Source: Puccinia triticina
Lineage: Eukaryota > Basidiomycota > Pucciniomycetes > Pucciniales > Pucciniaceae
Assembly: GCF_026914185.1 (NCBI RefSeq)
Contig: NC_070569.1
Location: 744,001 to 808,000, forward strand
Length of the DNA stretch: 64,000 nt
Direction of reading: 5' to 3'
Of this stretch, positions 30,046 through 40,555 are shown one piece after another (the first letter of the stretch is position 1; each line of letters begins with the position of its first letter). The notes beneath the pieces were generated by a model. The model was not told where the DNA came from and made no database searches. It worked only from the letters and a program-made list of their open reading frames with translations. The position numbers and the translations under genes are program-made.

Positions 30046-32895
30046 TCAAGCAATGAAATCCAGTGACATCTTCCCGGACGGCGAGATGACCTTCTCCGGC
30101 ACAGCCTTTGCCGAGGGGAGTGTAACTCTTGGGACACTGTCTACAAAACGGACCATGGCCGAAGAGACAAATTTGTTCTCCGCAGGCATGTAGAAAAGCC
30201 AGCCTTTGCTCGCTTCGAGGTGAGCTACCACATATGCCACGTGGGCCCGGTCTGCTAGTTTGTCCCGTTTCTCTGGCAGGACATGTATGAAAGCCTTGGA
30301 TCCAAAAATCCGGAAGGTTGTAAAACTGGGTGGGCGGTTGAACATTGCTTCATACGGTGTCTTCCCTTTACTAGCCTTATTGGGCACTCGATTGAGCACA
30401 TGGTTCGCCCAAAGGAACGCATAGTTCCAGAAAGTACGCGGTAACTGACTGTCGCTCAATACAGTCCTGCCCATGTCAGCTACCGTGCGATTGAAACGCT
30501 CCACTACACCATTTTGATAATGGTGATAGGGGAGAGAGCGTTCTGCTATGATGCCCTTCTCCTTCAGGAAAGAATTGAAAGCTTTGTTAGCAAATTCCCC
30601 GCCGTTGTTGTTGCGAAGGATTTTCACAGAGTCTCCGGTCTGCTTCTCCAGTTTTTGGATGATTTCAATCAGGACATCATTTGCTTCAGATTTTGCTTTC
30701 AGGCTCCGCACATAAGAGTAGCCTGTTGCTACGTCTCTGAGGGTGAGAAGATATTTGGCGCCATCCACTGATTCCACTGGGAAAGGCCCCATCAAATCGG
30801 TACATAAGATCTCCAGTCGAGTCGGACTCCGCATTGTGCTGGTGACTGGATTCAGACTCGTGCTTTTTGTAATCGCACACACGGGACAGTGGATCTTCCC
30901 AGGTGGCAGGTCAGATGGTAACCCAAAACCCAGCTTCTGCTTGATTAATGACCGTATCTTGCGCAGGCTAACATGCCCAAAAATGCGGTGCCAGAAAAGA
31001 AGGACTTTTTCGGACTCGGTCAGAGACTCCGGTCTCCAGGAGGAAGGATATACCCTCTCGAAAGGGGTGATGAATGGGTCATTGGGTGAGAGTGTCTTGG
31101 TCACACCGGTCACACCGAAAACGTCTGGACTAGAGCAAAAAGTGTTGTTGTTGTTGCATTCATCAGACGAAGAAGAAGAGGAAACAAATCTGGACGGGTG
31201 TTTAGGCGATAAACACCCAAGAGAATAAGATTGAGGAAGTGTCGAGGTTGGATGAGAACAGATAGTGGAAGACATAGCGGAAGAAGGAGATTGATAAGGA
31301 GAAGAAAAAGAGATAGCGCCAGGATCGGGCCGCTTGATGATAGGGAATGGGATGCACCACCGGTTCTTTATGCGTTCGAACGGGCACCAAAACATCAAGA
31401 CATCCTTCGCATTAAAAACGTCGAAGTGATTGCCTGGCGTGTCATAACTAAACAACCAGTTAGCCTTCCGGAGGGCCGCAAGAGAGATAAGAGTAGAACA
31501 GGCCTGCTCACAGAACAACACTCCAGATATGACTATGGTTGTGTCTCCGGGCCCCCGGAAGCGTAGCTCGCCTGCGCCTGATATGTAGGCTCCAGCTCCT
31601 GAAGTTGCTACATTCAAGGCAATAGGGGACTTGAGCACTCGGAAGTTGTGGAGGAGCTGGATTGCTCCGGTGAGGTGATGGGTAGCACCTGAATCAAGGA
31701 TAGCAGGAGTACTTATGTCCAAATCAGCCGTCATGGCTCCAAAGTCAACGTCGGCCAGACCATCTGGAAAACCGGGGACTTTGGCTTCCTTCGCAGATGC
31801 CCCACCCCCTTTTTGATGTTCAGGGCGAGTTCGCATGTGGTTGGGGTTGTGGCGGTGGGTTTGAGCCGAAGTTGGCCTGTAGCTGTCAGCTGGTCTGAAG
31901 GCTTGTTGTTGTTGAGCCGGATGTTGGTATTGTTGATTGACGGGGGGGTAGGGCATCGGATATTGCTGAAAGTACTGAGCTGGAGGGAACTGCTGACGAG
32001 GAAAAAGGCCGGGAGGGGACTGGAACTGTTGAGGTCCGTACGCAAAGTTCGGAGGTGGGTAGACTGCGCCGATCATTGGCAGAAAAGGCGTCTGTTGAGG
32101 CTGTTGTCGAGGTGCTTGTGCTGGTCGATAAGAGAAAGCACCAGGCCCACGTTGTCGATGGTTGACCGGAGTGGACCTAGATCTACCCGGGCAATCACGG
32201 AGATAATGCGACGCATCGCCGCAGCTCCAGCAGCGGTTTGCTGTAACCTGATGGAACTCGAGAGCTGCAGGCCACTCCACTTCTGGAATGTCTGCCAAAA
32301 ATGCCGATTGATCGAACGGTGGGAGATCAGCAGTCAGTTGATGTATCGCCGGAGAGTGTCCGGATGATGGCAAGGCCTTGACTGGTGACCAAGTGTGATC
32401 ATCTTGGAGCTTGCACGCCGTCAGCAGTTGTACCAATCTGTCAAAAGTTGGTGTGGCGCATTCTTGTGATTGTTGTAACTCGAGTTCGATCCTCCTGTCA
32501 AAATCCTGGCCCAGTTGAGTGTCCCGACCAATGCTGCTTTGAAGAACGAAGCCCATAAAGATGTCGGCCGTGAGGTCAATCTTCAGGTTGCGCCACTCAG
32601 TTGCAAGGTCCTTGAGTTTTGAGGCCACCCCAGCTGCTGTCGGGTTTGCTGAGTTCTTGAACTCAATGAAACGGTAGAATACGTCGAGCTGAGCCGCTCG
32701 ACTGACTGACTTGAACTTTTGAAACATTAGGTCGTACATATTGTTGCAAGAAGCAGCGCCATGGACGTCCGACTTGAGTGACTCGTGAATCATCGCAAGG
32801 AAAATGGCCCGACCAATCTTTTCAAGAACCGAATTGGATTTTTTCTTGCTGAAAAACTCCTTGTCGCTAAGATGAATCCCGGCCTTCTCGCCCAA
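30046..32895 (-). pseudogene. Copia gag C-terminus, protease and integrase (element 1)
   Basis: A 949-codon block: gag helical core (about residues 1-170), zinc knuckle CWSCGDASHYLRDC, Gln/Pro-rich linker, aspartic protease AILDSGATHHLTG, pre-integrase HHCC finger (LLFWHRIFGHVSLRKI.. CPVCAITK), and the integrase core. First Asp is in LCTDLMGPFP; the second should be in LRSDNGGEF but reads LRNNNGGEF, so the catalytic Asp is Asn; the Glu is present in YQNGVVERFNRT. The integrase therefore should not be active. The block ends at LDFIA-TGA, in frame with the RT block. Upstream in the same frame is another TGA at about 32903, immediately before ELGEKAGIHL, so the visible ATG at 32895 is not the original start. 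Confidence 0.9.
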
Positions 32896-32933
32896 TTCTC
32901 AGGACCAGACTTCAAAATTCAATCCATCCGCTG

Positions 32934-33620
32934 TCAGCACGATGTCGGTAGGAATGTTGGAAGTGGCAGCGTGGACTGCCTGGCCGACAATTTTTGACTC
33001 CTTGAGTTGCGCTTTGGCTTCGGCCAGGTCAGTGGCTTGTTGCGCTGCGGAGAGGTGAGGTGGTCGGTCCATAACAAAAGAGGGCGGAGGTGGATGATTT
33101 GGGGATGGGGGAGATGGGGGAACTTCAAGATTGGGGAAAGAATGCTCGTCGGAAGGTACCGGCGAGGCAAAGGACGGAGGAGGGGGGGTGGAGGTGGAGG
33201 CGCGGGAGGGGGGAAAATTGGTTTTCGGAAGGTTGATCTTGGGAGGGGGGCGTAGTGCCGTTCGGTCAGAGCTGTTGTTGGTTCGGCTGCCGTTGATGAC
33301 GGAAGAGGAGGAAGTTGGGGATAGTATTGGTTACCGGGAGTTGCTGGTCTTGCTTGTTGCCACGCTCCTGGTATTCGCTGATTGATAGCTGTGGTATTGC
33401 CTGGAGACTGTGTCAATGGCGCAGCGGGACGAGAGTTGAGATCAAGATTCTGTCCGAAGATTTGATCAAGACGCTGTGGTGTGTCCTGAATTGAGGCCGC
33501 TACTGCGTCGATTAATTCTTGGCCGCTGAGTTCCGCGATCGATCGACCAGACCAGGCTGATGAGGAGGAAGTTCGACGTTGAGGTCCAGAAGGTGGTTCC
33601 GTCGGACCGGGATTGAACAT
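32934..33620 (-). pseudogene. Copia gag N-terminal part with frameshift (element 1)
   Basis: Begins MFNPGPTEPPSGPQ at 33620 with a Ser/Pro-rich N-terminus (SAWSGRSIAELSGQELIDAV). It runs into a proline-rich stretch, after which the natural gag text (FVMDRPPHLSAAQQATDLAE, NIPTDIVLTADGLNFEVW) is found in another minus frame at about 33070-32905. A single frameshift therefore lies within the PPPPPP-coding C/T tract near 33190-33090. The shifted reading continues to a stop at 32934. The 5' untranslated leader of the element spans 33621-34107. Confidence 0.75.
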
Positions 33621-34067
33621 AAAAGGGAAAAAGGAAGAAAAAAAAGAAGGATCAACCGAGTCAAAGCAGGAAATCTGTGACTGCCTGTTCGAGCTCCTGA
33701 GTTCTCCGGAAAGGAAAAGAAGAGTAGATTTCGGATTATCAAGGTTGCGTCTAGGCCCTGCACCGTGCCAGGGAGCAGTTTCACAGTTTTGGCGTACTGT
33801 TTAGCCTTATCACAACGTGCTCGATTTTCCTAGTCAGGTAGGGTAGTGGGGTGGGCGGGGAAGAACTCAGAGTCTCAAACAAACAGACACAAACCTTTGC
33901 TCGACCCTGAAGATCCAACGAAGAAACTTGAAGATAAATTTTGGAAAAAAGATTTGGGTTGATTACTCCCTACGCTGGGATACCCAAGATAATCGAAGTT
34001 TGAGGATTGTAGAGAGAGGAAAAAGCGGGTCGATTACGCTTGACTCAAAGCTACCCTGTTAGAGAAA

Positions 34068-34107
34068 AAAGGTGATCCGGTATGGCGAGACTTACAGGCT
34101 CATAACC
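34068..34107 (-). other. Primer-binding site of Copia element 1 (tRNA-Met anticodon region)
   Basis: Adjacent to the right LTR, plus-strand ACAGGCTCATAACC is an anticodon arm with loop CTCATAA (anticodon CAT), so the minus-strand PBS GGTTATGAGCCTGT is complementary to the middle, not the 3' end, of tRNA-Met. Copia elements are known to prime from a cleaved half of initiator tRNA-Met; this fits. Similarity beyond about 14 nt is weak. Confidence 0.7.
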
Positions 34108-34237
34108 TGAGATGACAAAAGCGTATATTTTCCGTGGTCGTGAGGAAATAGCTCTGCAGCTTATTCCCCGAAGACATAGTATGGTCTTCGGATAGGCGAG
34201 TATCACTAATTGTAACCTAACTACTTAGGTTACAACA
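34108..34237 (-). repeat. Right (5') LTR of Copia element 1
   Basis: Second 130-bp copy, differing from 28170-28299 at one base. Followed by the GTATT target duplication at 34238-34242. Confidence 0.92.
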
Positions 34238-34242
34238 GTATT

Positions 34243-34357
34243 CAGCTCCTCGCCATCAATCATTATACATAAAAAACTCCATATACAGTTGTTGTATTAG
34301 TGGTAAAACAAATTATAAGATCATTCACGGGGCGGCGGAGCCGCCCATAAACCCTAG
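34243..34357 (+). mobile_element. Helitron-type 3' terminus (5' end unplaced)
   Basis: A GC-rich hairpin GGGCGGC-GGA-GCCGCCC (34330-34346) is followed after 7 bases by CTAG at 34354-34357 and then T. This is the canonical Helitron 3' end: hairpin, CTRR, host T. The matching 5' TC end could not be placed. Copia element 1 inserted 115 bp upstream, so the Helitron, if real, was there first. Confidence 0.45.
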
Positions 34358-34380
34358 TATAGTTTAACGCCGGCCACTCC

Positions 34381-35338
34381 TAAGAGCATCTCTAACGGAG
34401 CCGCGACTGGGCGTTCGGGGGCGAACTTTGGCCGCCCGGGTTCCTGTTTTGCGCGCTAACGGACCCGCTGAACGACCCTGGGAACATCGCCGGGGGCAGT
34501 CCAACCCGCGATCACCTGCTGACTTCTGCGGGTCGCCTCCCGGCCGCAATCGACCACACACACCTGCATCCGCTCGTCTTCATACCTCGCAAAGATGGAC
34601 GACACAGTATCAACACTTGCAGCTCACCAAGGAAGAAACAAAAAACTTCATCAATTGAATCAACGAGCCTCGTCTTGATAACGGGGTCTTTTCCGGTCAT
34701 CGAGAGGAGTAAACACTCCCCTTGATGACCGGTTCTCTCTGATCATTGAGAGGAGTAAACACTCCCCTCATTGACCGGTTCTCTCTGATGGTCAAGAGGA
34801 GTAAACACTCCCCTCGATGACCGGTACTCTCCGGTCATCGAGAGGAGTAAACATGACCGGAACGGGCCCAGTCATCGAGGGGAGTGATGACCGGTTCTCT
34901 CCGGTCATCAAGGGGGTGTTCACTCCCCTCGATGACTGGGTCCGTTCCGGTCATCGAGAGGAGTAAACACTCCTCGATGACTGGTTCCGTTCGGTTCATC
35001 GAGAGGAGTAAACACTCCCCTCGATGACCGGGTCCGTTCTGGTCATCAAGAGCAGTGTTTCCTCCACTTGATGACCGGGTTTGCTCCGGTCACCGAGATA
35101 CATGCGTCCCGACGACCAGAACGTTCCAGTCATCGATATGTGTGCATCCTGATGACCGGAATCAGGCTTGCAGAGGGTGGTGGGTGCTGGTGGGTGGCGC
35201 TGGAGGAGTGAGCTTTCAGTCGGATTGCGGCTTAAACCGCCAGTCCATAATTGGCGCTGAGCCGCAACTGCTGTGAAATGTGTCTGCGGGCCGGGGAACA
35301 CAGGCCAACTGCCCCCCGGACCGTTGGAGATGCTCTAA
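34381..35338. mobile_element. Fold-back element with GATGACCGG hairpin array
   Basis: Outer inverted repeats TAAGAGCATCTCTAACGG (34381) and CCGTTGGAGATGCTCTAA (to 35338) enclose a dense array (34690-35165) of ATGACCGG / CCGGTCAT words with GAGAGGAGTAAACACTCCCC spacers. The array is homologous to 3968-4310. No transposase. No target duplication could be fixed. Frames inside are repeat by-products. Confidence 0.72.
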
Positions 35339-37160
35339 GCCTGGCCTTCAATTTATCGACTAACGTCGAAGTAGATATCGGGCACCAAGTCTCCGTTCCG
35401 AGCGGCATCAATCCCTTTCCTTAGTCCTATGCCTCTCTCCAACCAAGCCTCTCTGGAGGAGGGCCCCGCAGGGTCTCCATCTCACAGAGACCCTAAGATA
35501 AGTCAAAGGGCTTCGAAAGCGCTTCTTTTGAGTTAGCACCCTACATGCCTGCAACCGAGGCGCAGTGATTTTCGGCAGGCTGGTGGATGCAGGATTCTTT
35601 CTCGGAAAAAATAATCCCCCCGGCATTGGGAGGGTCCCGAACTTAGCTAATTAGTCCCTTCCCTCCTGGGCGCGAAGCGCCTGCCTCCGAAGGACTTAGC
35701 TAAGTTCGAGAGTGTCTCTTCCCGATGAGTTGGCTGTACAACCAGTTCTTCATTTGTGAACAGAATCCCGGTGTTAGGAGGGTTTCCTCCTGATAAGTTG
35801 GTCTTACAGCCACTTTTGTTCTCACTCGGCGAGCAGAATCCCTTGAGCTTCATGAGAGGATTTCCGCCGATTTCCTCCCAACGTGACGGTTTTATAGCCA
35901 GCTCGCCAGGGGGAAACCCTAGCAGTCAGGCAGCTTTATCGCGAGGAAACGCGCCTGATGGGCTTCATAACCAGCTCGCCGGGAAGGCAAAAGCAGCTCG
36001 GCGGGAGGGTTCTGAAGTGATTTCGGCTCAGAACTCAGAGGCTAGGATGGACTCAGATCAGCACCTCGTGTCCGAAATATCTGTAGAGACTGATGATCAG
36101 ATTGAGTCAAGGTAAGATTGCTAACCTCCGCCTGGGCAAGTTCCACAAAAAACGAGGCAAGCAGCCAACACAACTCTGCTTCAAGATTGGGCAGAGCCCT
36201 AACTTGACACCAGTCCCCCCTGGTGGGAGGCTCGCTGTGGCTGGCCGCGAAGCGGCCCCTCCCGCAGGGAGGGACTTGTGCACAAAGTCAAAATTTTGGC
36301 TGAGAAAGAAATCACCAATGGCTGGAGGAAAAATACTTAGCATCACCCAGCCTCCCCCTCAGCTCCTGTGGACCTGCCCCAGAGCCAAATTACACTTCTC
36401 AATCTCGGCTTTCAAATGGTGCTGGTCTCATCTCCCCAATCCTTATCATTTTTGCTGTACTAATGTTTTTTTTTTTTTTAAAAAAAAAAAGAAATGTAAA
36501 CCAAGGAATTACAACCATCATGCCTTGTGGATATTGGATTCACAAGCCTGCAGATATCTGCAGATCCTACACCTGTACACCACAGGTGAAGTTTTAAAGT
36601 TTGAATCCAGTGAAAATACTGGAGGGCAAGAAAAACCAAAAAGCAATCGGAATGCTTCCGGTGTGGTTGAAGGACCGGAATGATTCCAATCGCAATTCGG
36701 GTTAAACCCAAACCTGAAAAGATGGGTCCGCACCGGAATGAAGTCGGAATTCATTTGACTTCATTCCAGGAAACAGACCGGAATCTCATTCTGGTTTCTT
36801 TCCTGGATTTTCCCCCAAATAGTTTTGTATATGACCGGGCAAGCCCCACAAATGCAGCCTTATATCCACTAATCACACACCTGACTGCATGGTGTGTCTA
36901 GCATAGTGGTCAAGCAGCTCCTGTGGGGTGGATCAGCCAGATGGTGCTGGTTCAATCCCCCCTTTTGTTTGACCAGTTGCCCGCTTGCATTTTTGAGCCT
37001 TCAGCAGCCCGCGCGAACCCGTTACCATTCCGAATAGCCATCAAAAGCAATTCGGAATGGGGTTGGCAATCCAAAATAAATTTGGAATCCCATCCAGTAA
37101 ACCGCTGAATTCCTTTCTGGAGAATTGCCCACCGTCAATGGACGGTCCGCCCTTGCAGGC
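35339..37160. other. Repeat-rich region without recognised genes
   Basis: Contains imperfect direct repeats of GTT(G/T)GTACAACCAGTT..GAACAGAATCCC at 35730-35850, read as FPPDK/LQPLL in a 119-codon plus frame (35756-36115) that I do not consider a gene. GGACTTAGCTAAG words occur near 35690. A T12/A10 junction lies at about 36468-36490. A weak pol III-like pair, A-box TAGCATAGTGGTCAAGC (36899) and B-box GGTTCAATCCC (36949), may be a SINE fragment. Confidence 0.4.
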
Positions 37161-37167
37161 GGGCCAA

Positions 37168-38100
37168 CCAAAAGCATTTCTAGAGATGGGCGCTTCGCAT
37201 CCGGGTACCCGCGCGTGTTCGGATACCCGCAGCCAATTTTAGCCATTTCCTGGCATCCGCATCCGCATCCGCATCCGACAGCGGGTACCCGCGTGCCTGG
37301 GCGGATACCCGCCCCTCAAAACGTGCTTACCGGTTGACTGCTGCATATGTCAGTCAACCGGGAGGCACTTCTCCCTGCCGACTGCTCCATATGGCTGTTG
37401 ACCGGGAGGGATGCCTCCCGGTTGGCTGCTTGATATGGCTGTTGACCAGGATGGACGCCTCCTGGTCAACTGCTCGATATATGACTTTTGACCGGGAGGG
37501 ATTCCTCCCGGTTGACTGGTGTGTATAGTTGTCGACCGGGAGGGATTCCTCCCGGTTGACTGGTATGTCTAGTTGTCAACTGGGAGGGATTTCTCCCGGT
37601 CAACTGCTCAATACATATGCCTGTTGAGTTGACTGGGAAGGACTCATCCCGGTTGACAACTAGACATACCTGTTGACTGGGAGGGATTCCTCCCGGTTGA
37701 CTGGTGTGTATAGTCATTGACCGGGAGGGATTCCTCCCGGTTGACTGGTATGTCTAGTTGTCAACCGGGAGGGATTTCTCCTGGTCAACTGCTCAATACA
37801 TATGCCTGTTGACCGGGAAGGACTCATCCCGGTCGACTACTTTATGTTGCTGTCGACCGGGAGCGACTCCCCCTGATCAACAGCAACATAGAACGGCTTT
37901 ATGGCTGCCAACCGCCGCAGTTCCCATACCCTAGGGAGAGCGGGTACCCGCCGGAAGACACGGGTACCCGCTGGATTCTGCCGGAATCTCAGACATCCGC
38001 ATCTGCTGGCGGGTACCCGCTGGAGGCCCTTGGGTACCCGCCAGCGGATAGCGGATACCTGCAACGGGTTCCGTGCGCCCATCTCTAAGCATTTTGGTGG
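37168..38100. mobile_element. Fold-back element with GGGTACCCGC and TTGACCGGGAGG arrays
   Basis: Outer inverted repeats AAAGCATTTCTAGAGATGGGC (37168) and GCCCATCTCTAAGCATTTT (to about 38096). Inside these are GCGGGTACCCGC palindromes on both flanks (37200-37310 and 37945-38060) and a central array (37330-37880) of GTTGACCGGGAGG / CCTCCCGGTTGAC words about 55-60 bp apart. The three layers are nested symmetrically. No coding capacity. Confidence 0.78.
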
Positions 38101-38970
38101 GCGATCGAAATAATTTTGACGCGCTTCACCCATGGTGTAGCCCCCCAATTGTTGCAGATAGGATATTCAATTGTGCATATTATCAGAAAATCCAAAATTG
38201 GATCTTCAGTGCAATGGAATATCCTCCAGAATTCCTTTGACCTCCAAAACAGATTCCTCCAATCAGTTTTGGAGTTTATGCCTCAAAAACTTGGGGGAGG
38301 GTGCCCATTAGCACTGCCAAGAAAACTGTCTATTCAGTTTTTCTTGTACATATTTTGGTGAATTTTAAATAGTGTTTATGTGTTTTTAGGATTGAAAATC
38401 CTCTCTTTGTCTGCCAGCCTGCAGACATTATTCATAAGCCTCTCCTACGGAGAGCCCTCCGGGCGGGGTCCCCCGGATGCTTAGTTAAGCTAGGGCAGAG
38501 CCAATCAACTCCCCGAAGAAGTCATAAGCGTATCCCTGTGCGCCCCCTGCCCCGGGGGAGAGGGGGTTTTGCACCACCACCACCACCAGCAGCAGCACCA
38601 CTCCCACGCTCGGCCGGAAGCGGATGCTCGCGAACGAACACCGATGATCGAAGAGGAACCCTCTCGCAATCAACATTCACACTGCAGCCAGCCAGCAGAT
38701 CAGCCATCATTCATCTGCCTACTCAAGCTAATCCGACGGCGATCCCATGACGGATAAAAGAAAATTAATTATGTAAACATGGGTAAAATAACTAACGGAG
38801 ATGGATCAATCCCCCACACGCAGTAAGAAAAACCACCATCACTCCTTCCAGCTTGCTCTTTCTCACTAATCATCCTGTTCGATAACCACCACAATCATCC
38901 TCGATTGACACTCTTCCTGCAACCACCACTCTTCTCTCTCAAGATTTTCAGCACCCGCGGCGCTGGCACG
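38101..38970. other. 5' flank of the G-alpha gene
   Basis: Repeat debris to about 38510 (CCTCCGGGCGGGG words), then less repetitive DNA with CCACCACCACCAGCAGCAG at 38570. Pyrimidine-rich sequence (CTTCCAGCTTGCTCTTTCTC) at 38845-38940 just before the ATG suggests the promoter/leader of the gene at 38971. Confidence 0.45.
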
Positions 38971-40555
38971 ATGGGGTGTGTGGGTTCTAAGCAGCTTCCA
39001 GAGGCCCAACATATCAGCTTCTACATCGACAAACAAATCTACAAGGATAAAGTCGCGCTCCGGTAAGATCTCTCTCTCTCTCTTACCCAAAAAAACCCCA
39101 CTCTTACTGATGTATGTGATTTGTGTTGCAGGAACGAAATCAAAATGCTTCTACTGGGCGCAGGCGAATCAGGCAAATCGACCATCGTCAAGCAAATGAA
39201 GCTCATCCATCAAGGTCAGTCATCCCCGCGTTACCACTGCACACTACGAGCTCCATATATCCACCACAGACTAGGAGATGAACACAATTGTGCGAAACAA
39301 CAAACATCCAGGCACATACACGGGCGCCGAAAGGGAATCATACAAGGGGCTGATTTTCTCCAACATAATCCACGCCATCCAGACCCTCCTCACCGCCATG
39401 AAAGCCCTCCAGATTGACCTCGACGACCCGGCGCTCGAAGCATCCGCTACCCTTGTCGAGGCGCTGCCCTCGTTCATGCTCCTGCGCCCGCTTGGCCCTC
39501 CAGAAGTCGCTGCGATCCAGCAGCTGTGGGCCGACGCGGGCGTCCAGCGGGTTTTCGCGCGCGGCCGGGAGTTCCAGTTCAGTGGCCCTCCTACTCCCGC
39601 TCGCGCCTCTTAGTTAGCTAACTTATTCCCGGCGGTGCTGGATGGACACACAGGGTGAGCGACTCGACGGCCTACTATCTGGACGGGCTCGGACGGATCG
39701 GCGGGCCAGCCTATCTGCCAGACGACCAGGACATCCTGCGCGCTCGCGCCCGCACCCAGGGCATCGCCGAATCGTCCTTCCAGGTCGGCCAACTCAACTA
39801 CCGCCTCCTCGATGTCGGCGGCCAAAGGAACGAACGCAAGAAGTGGATCCACTGCTTCGAACACGTCACTGTTATCGTCTTCTTGGCTGCCCTTAGCGAA
39901 TACGACCAGGCCCTTCGAGAGGATACCTCCGTCGTCTGTCTCTCATCCTCCCCTCCCCCCATCTACTCCACTCATTAATCGTTATTCTGGGATGTTCTTT
40001 AGAACAGAATGGTCGAAGCTCTCAACCTCTTCGACTCCATCTGTAACTCACGTTGGTTCACGAAAACAGCGATGATCCTGTTCCTGAACAAGACCGACCT
40101 GTTCAGACAGAAACTGCACCTCTCCCCCATCCACCTCTTCTTCCCCGACTTTGCGCCCCCTCCTCTTCTCCATACCAAGGAGCAGGACGACAATGCGATC
40201 TGGAAAAGCGGCGCCGAGTTCTTCTCGAACAAGTTTCGAGCCCTCAACCAAACCCCCTCCAAGCAGGTAAAACACCACCACCCCCACTCCGCCTCTTCCC
40301 TGTATATCCACCATTGACTTTTCTGTCCGCCAAAAAATAATAATACAGATATATGTGCATTTGACATGCGCAACCGACACCTCCCAGATCCGCCTCGTTC
40401 TGGCTCACGTCAACGATATTGTATGTCCCCCTCCCTCCCCCTCAAATGTGCTGTTTTCCTCGAGAGATGTGTTTGGGTGGATATTGATGCGAGGGTCGGA
40501 TCGTGTGGGCTTGCAGATCATCCAACTCAACTTGAGCGAATACGGGCTCATGTGA
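38971..40555 (+). CDS. Heterotrimeric G-protein alpha subunit, 364 aa
   Basis: Seven exons: 38971-39062, 39132-39214, 39312-39576, 39654-39933, 40003-40266, 40349-40420, 40517-40555; spliced 1095 nt, phases all consistent. GTPase that couples a seven-helix receptor to cAMP/MAPK signalling at the plasma membrane. N-terminus MGCVGSK carries the MGxxxS myristoylation site and a palmitoylatable Cys3. Nucleotide-binding motifs: P-loop GAGESGKST (G1), [11 protein letters not shown] (switch I, with Arg and Thr), [12 protein letters not shown] (G3, catalytic Gln), FLNKTDLF (G4; NKTD where NKKD is common), TCATDT (G5). The helical domain spans about residues 60-175. The C-terminus ends LSEYGLM: Tyr replaces the Cys found in pertussis-toxin-sensitive Gi types. 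Length is usual (350-365 aa). Two introns use GTTCAG and GTCTGT donors. I do not assign it to a numbered fungal Gpa class. Confidence 0.93.

Larger units (their letters stand above)
28170..34237 (-). mobile_element. Ty1/Copia LTR retrotransposon, full length, 6068 bp
   Basis: Minus-strand element with LTRs at 28170-28299 and 34108-34237 (130 bp each, one difference: T/C in GGTCTT[T/C]GGATA). A perfect 5-bp target duplication GTATT lies at 28165-28169 and 34238-34242. The PBS on minus, GGTTATGAGCC, adjoins the right LTR and matches the anticodon region of tRNA-Met; the polypurine tract GGCGAGGGGGTGG adjoins the left LTR. Gag, protease, integrase, RT and RNase H are all present in Copia order. 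Near-identical LTRs point to recent insertion, yet the coding region carries a frameshift, two in-frame TGA codons and an integrase catalytic substitution. Confidence 0.93.

Noticed and set aside
34428..35301. Frames within the GATGACCGG array
   Set aside because: Repeat by-products without conserved protein features.
35756..36115. 119-codon plus frame with repeated FPPDKLVLQPLL-like text
   Set aside because: Coding text follows imperfect direct DNA repeats; no start context or domain.
36895..36965. tRNA or SINE from A-box TAGCATAGTGGTCAAGC and B-box GGTTCAATCCC
   Set aside because: T-stem and acceptor stem do not pair; kept only as a weak note.
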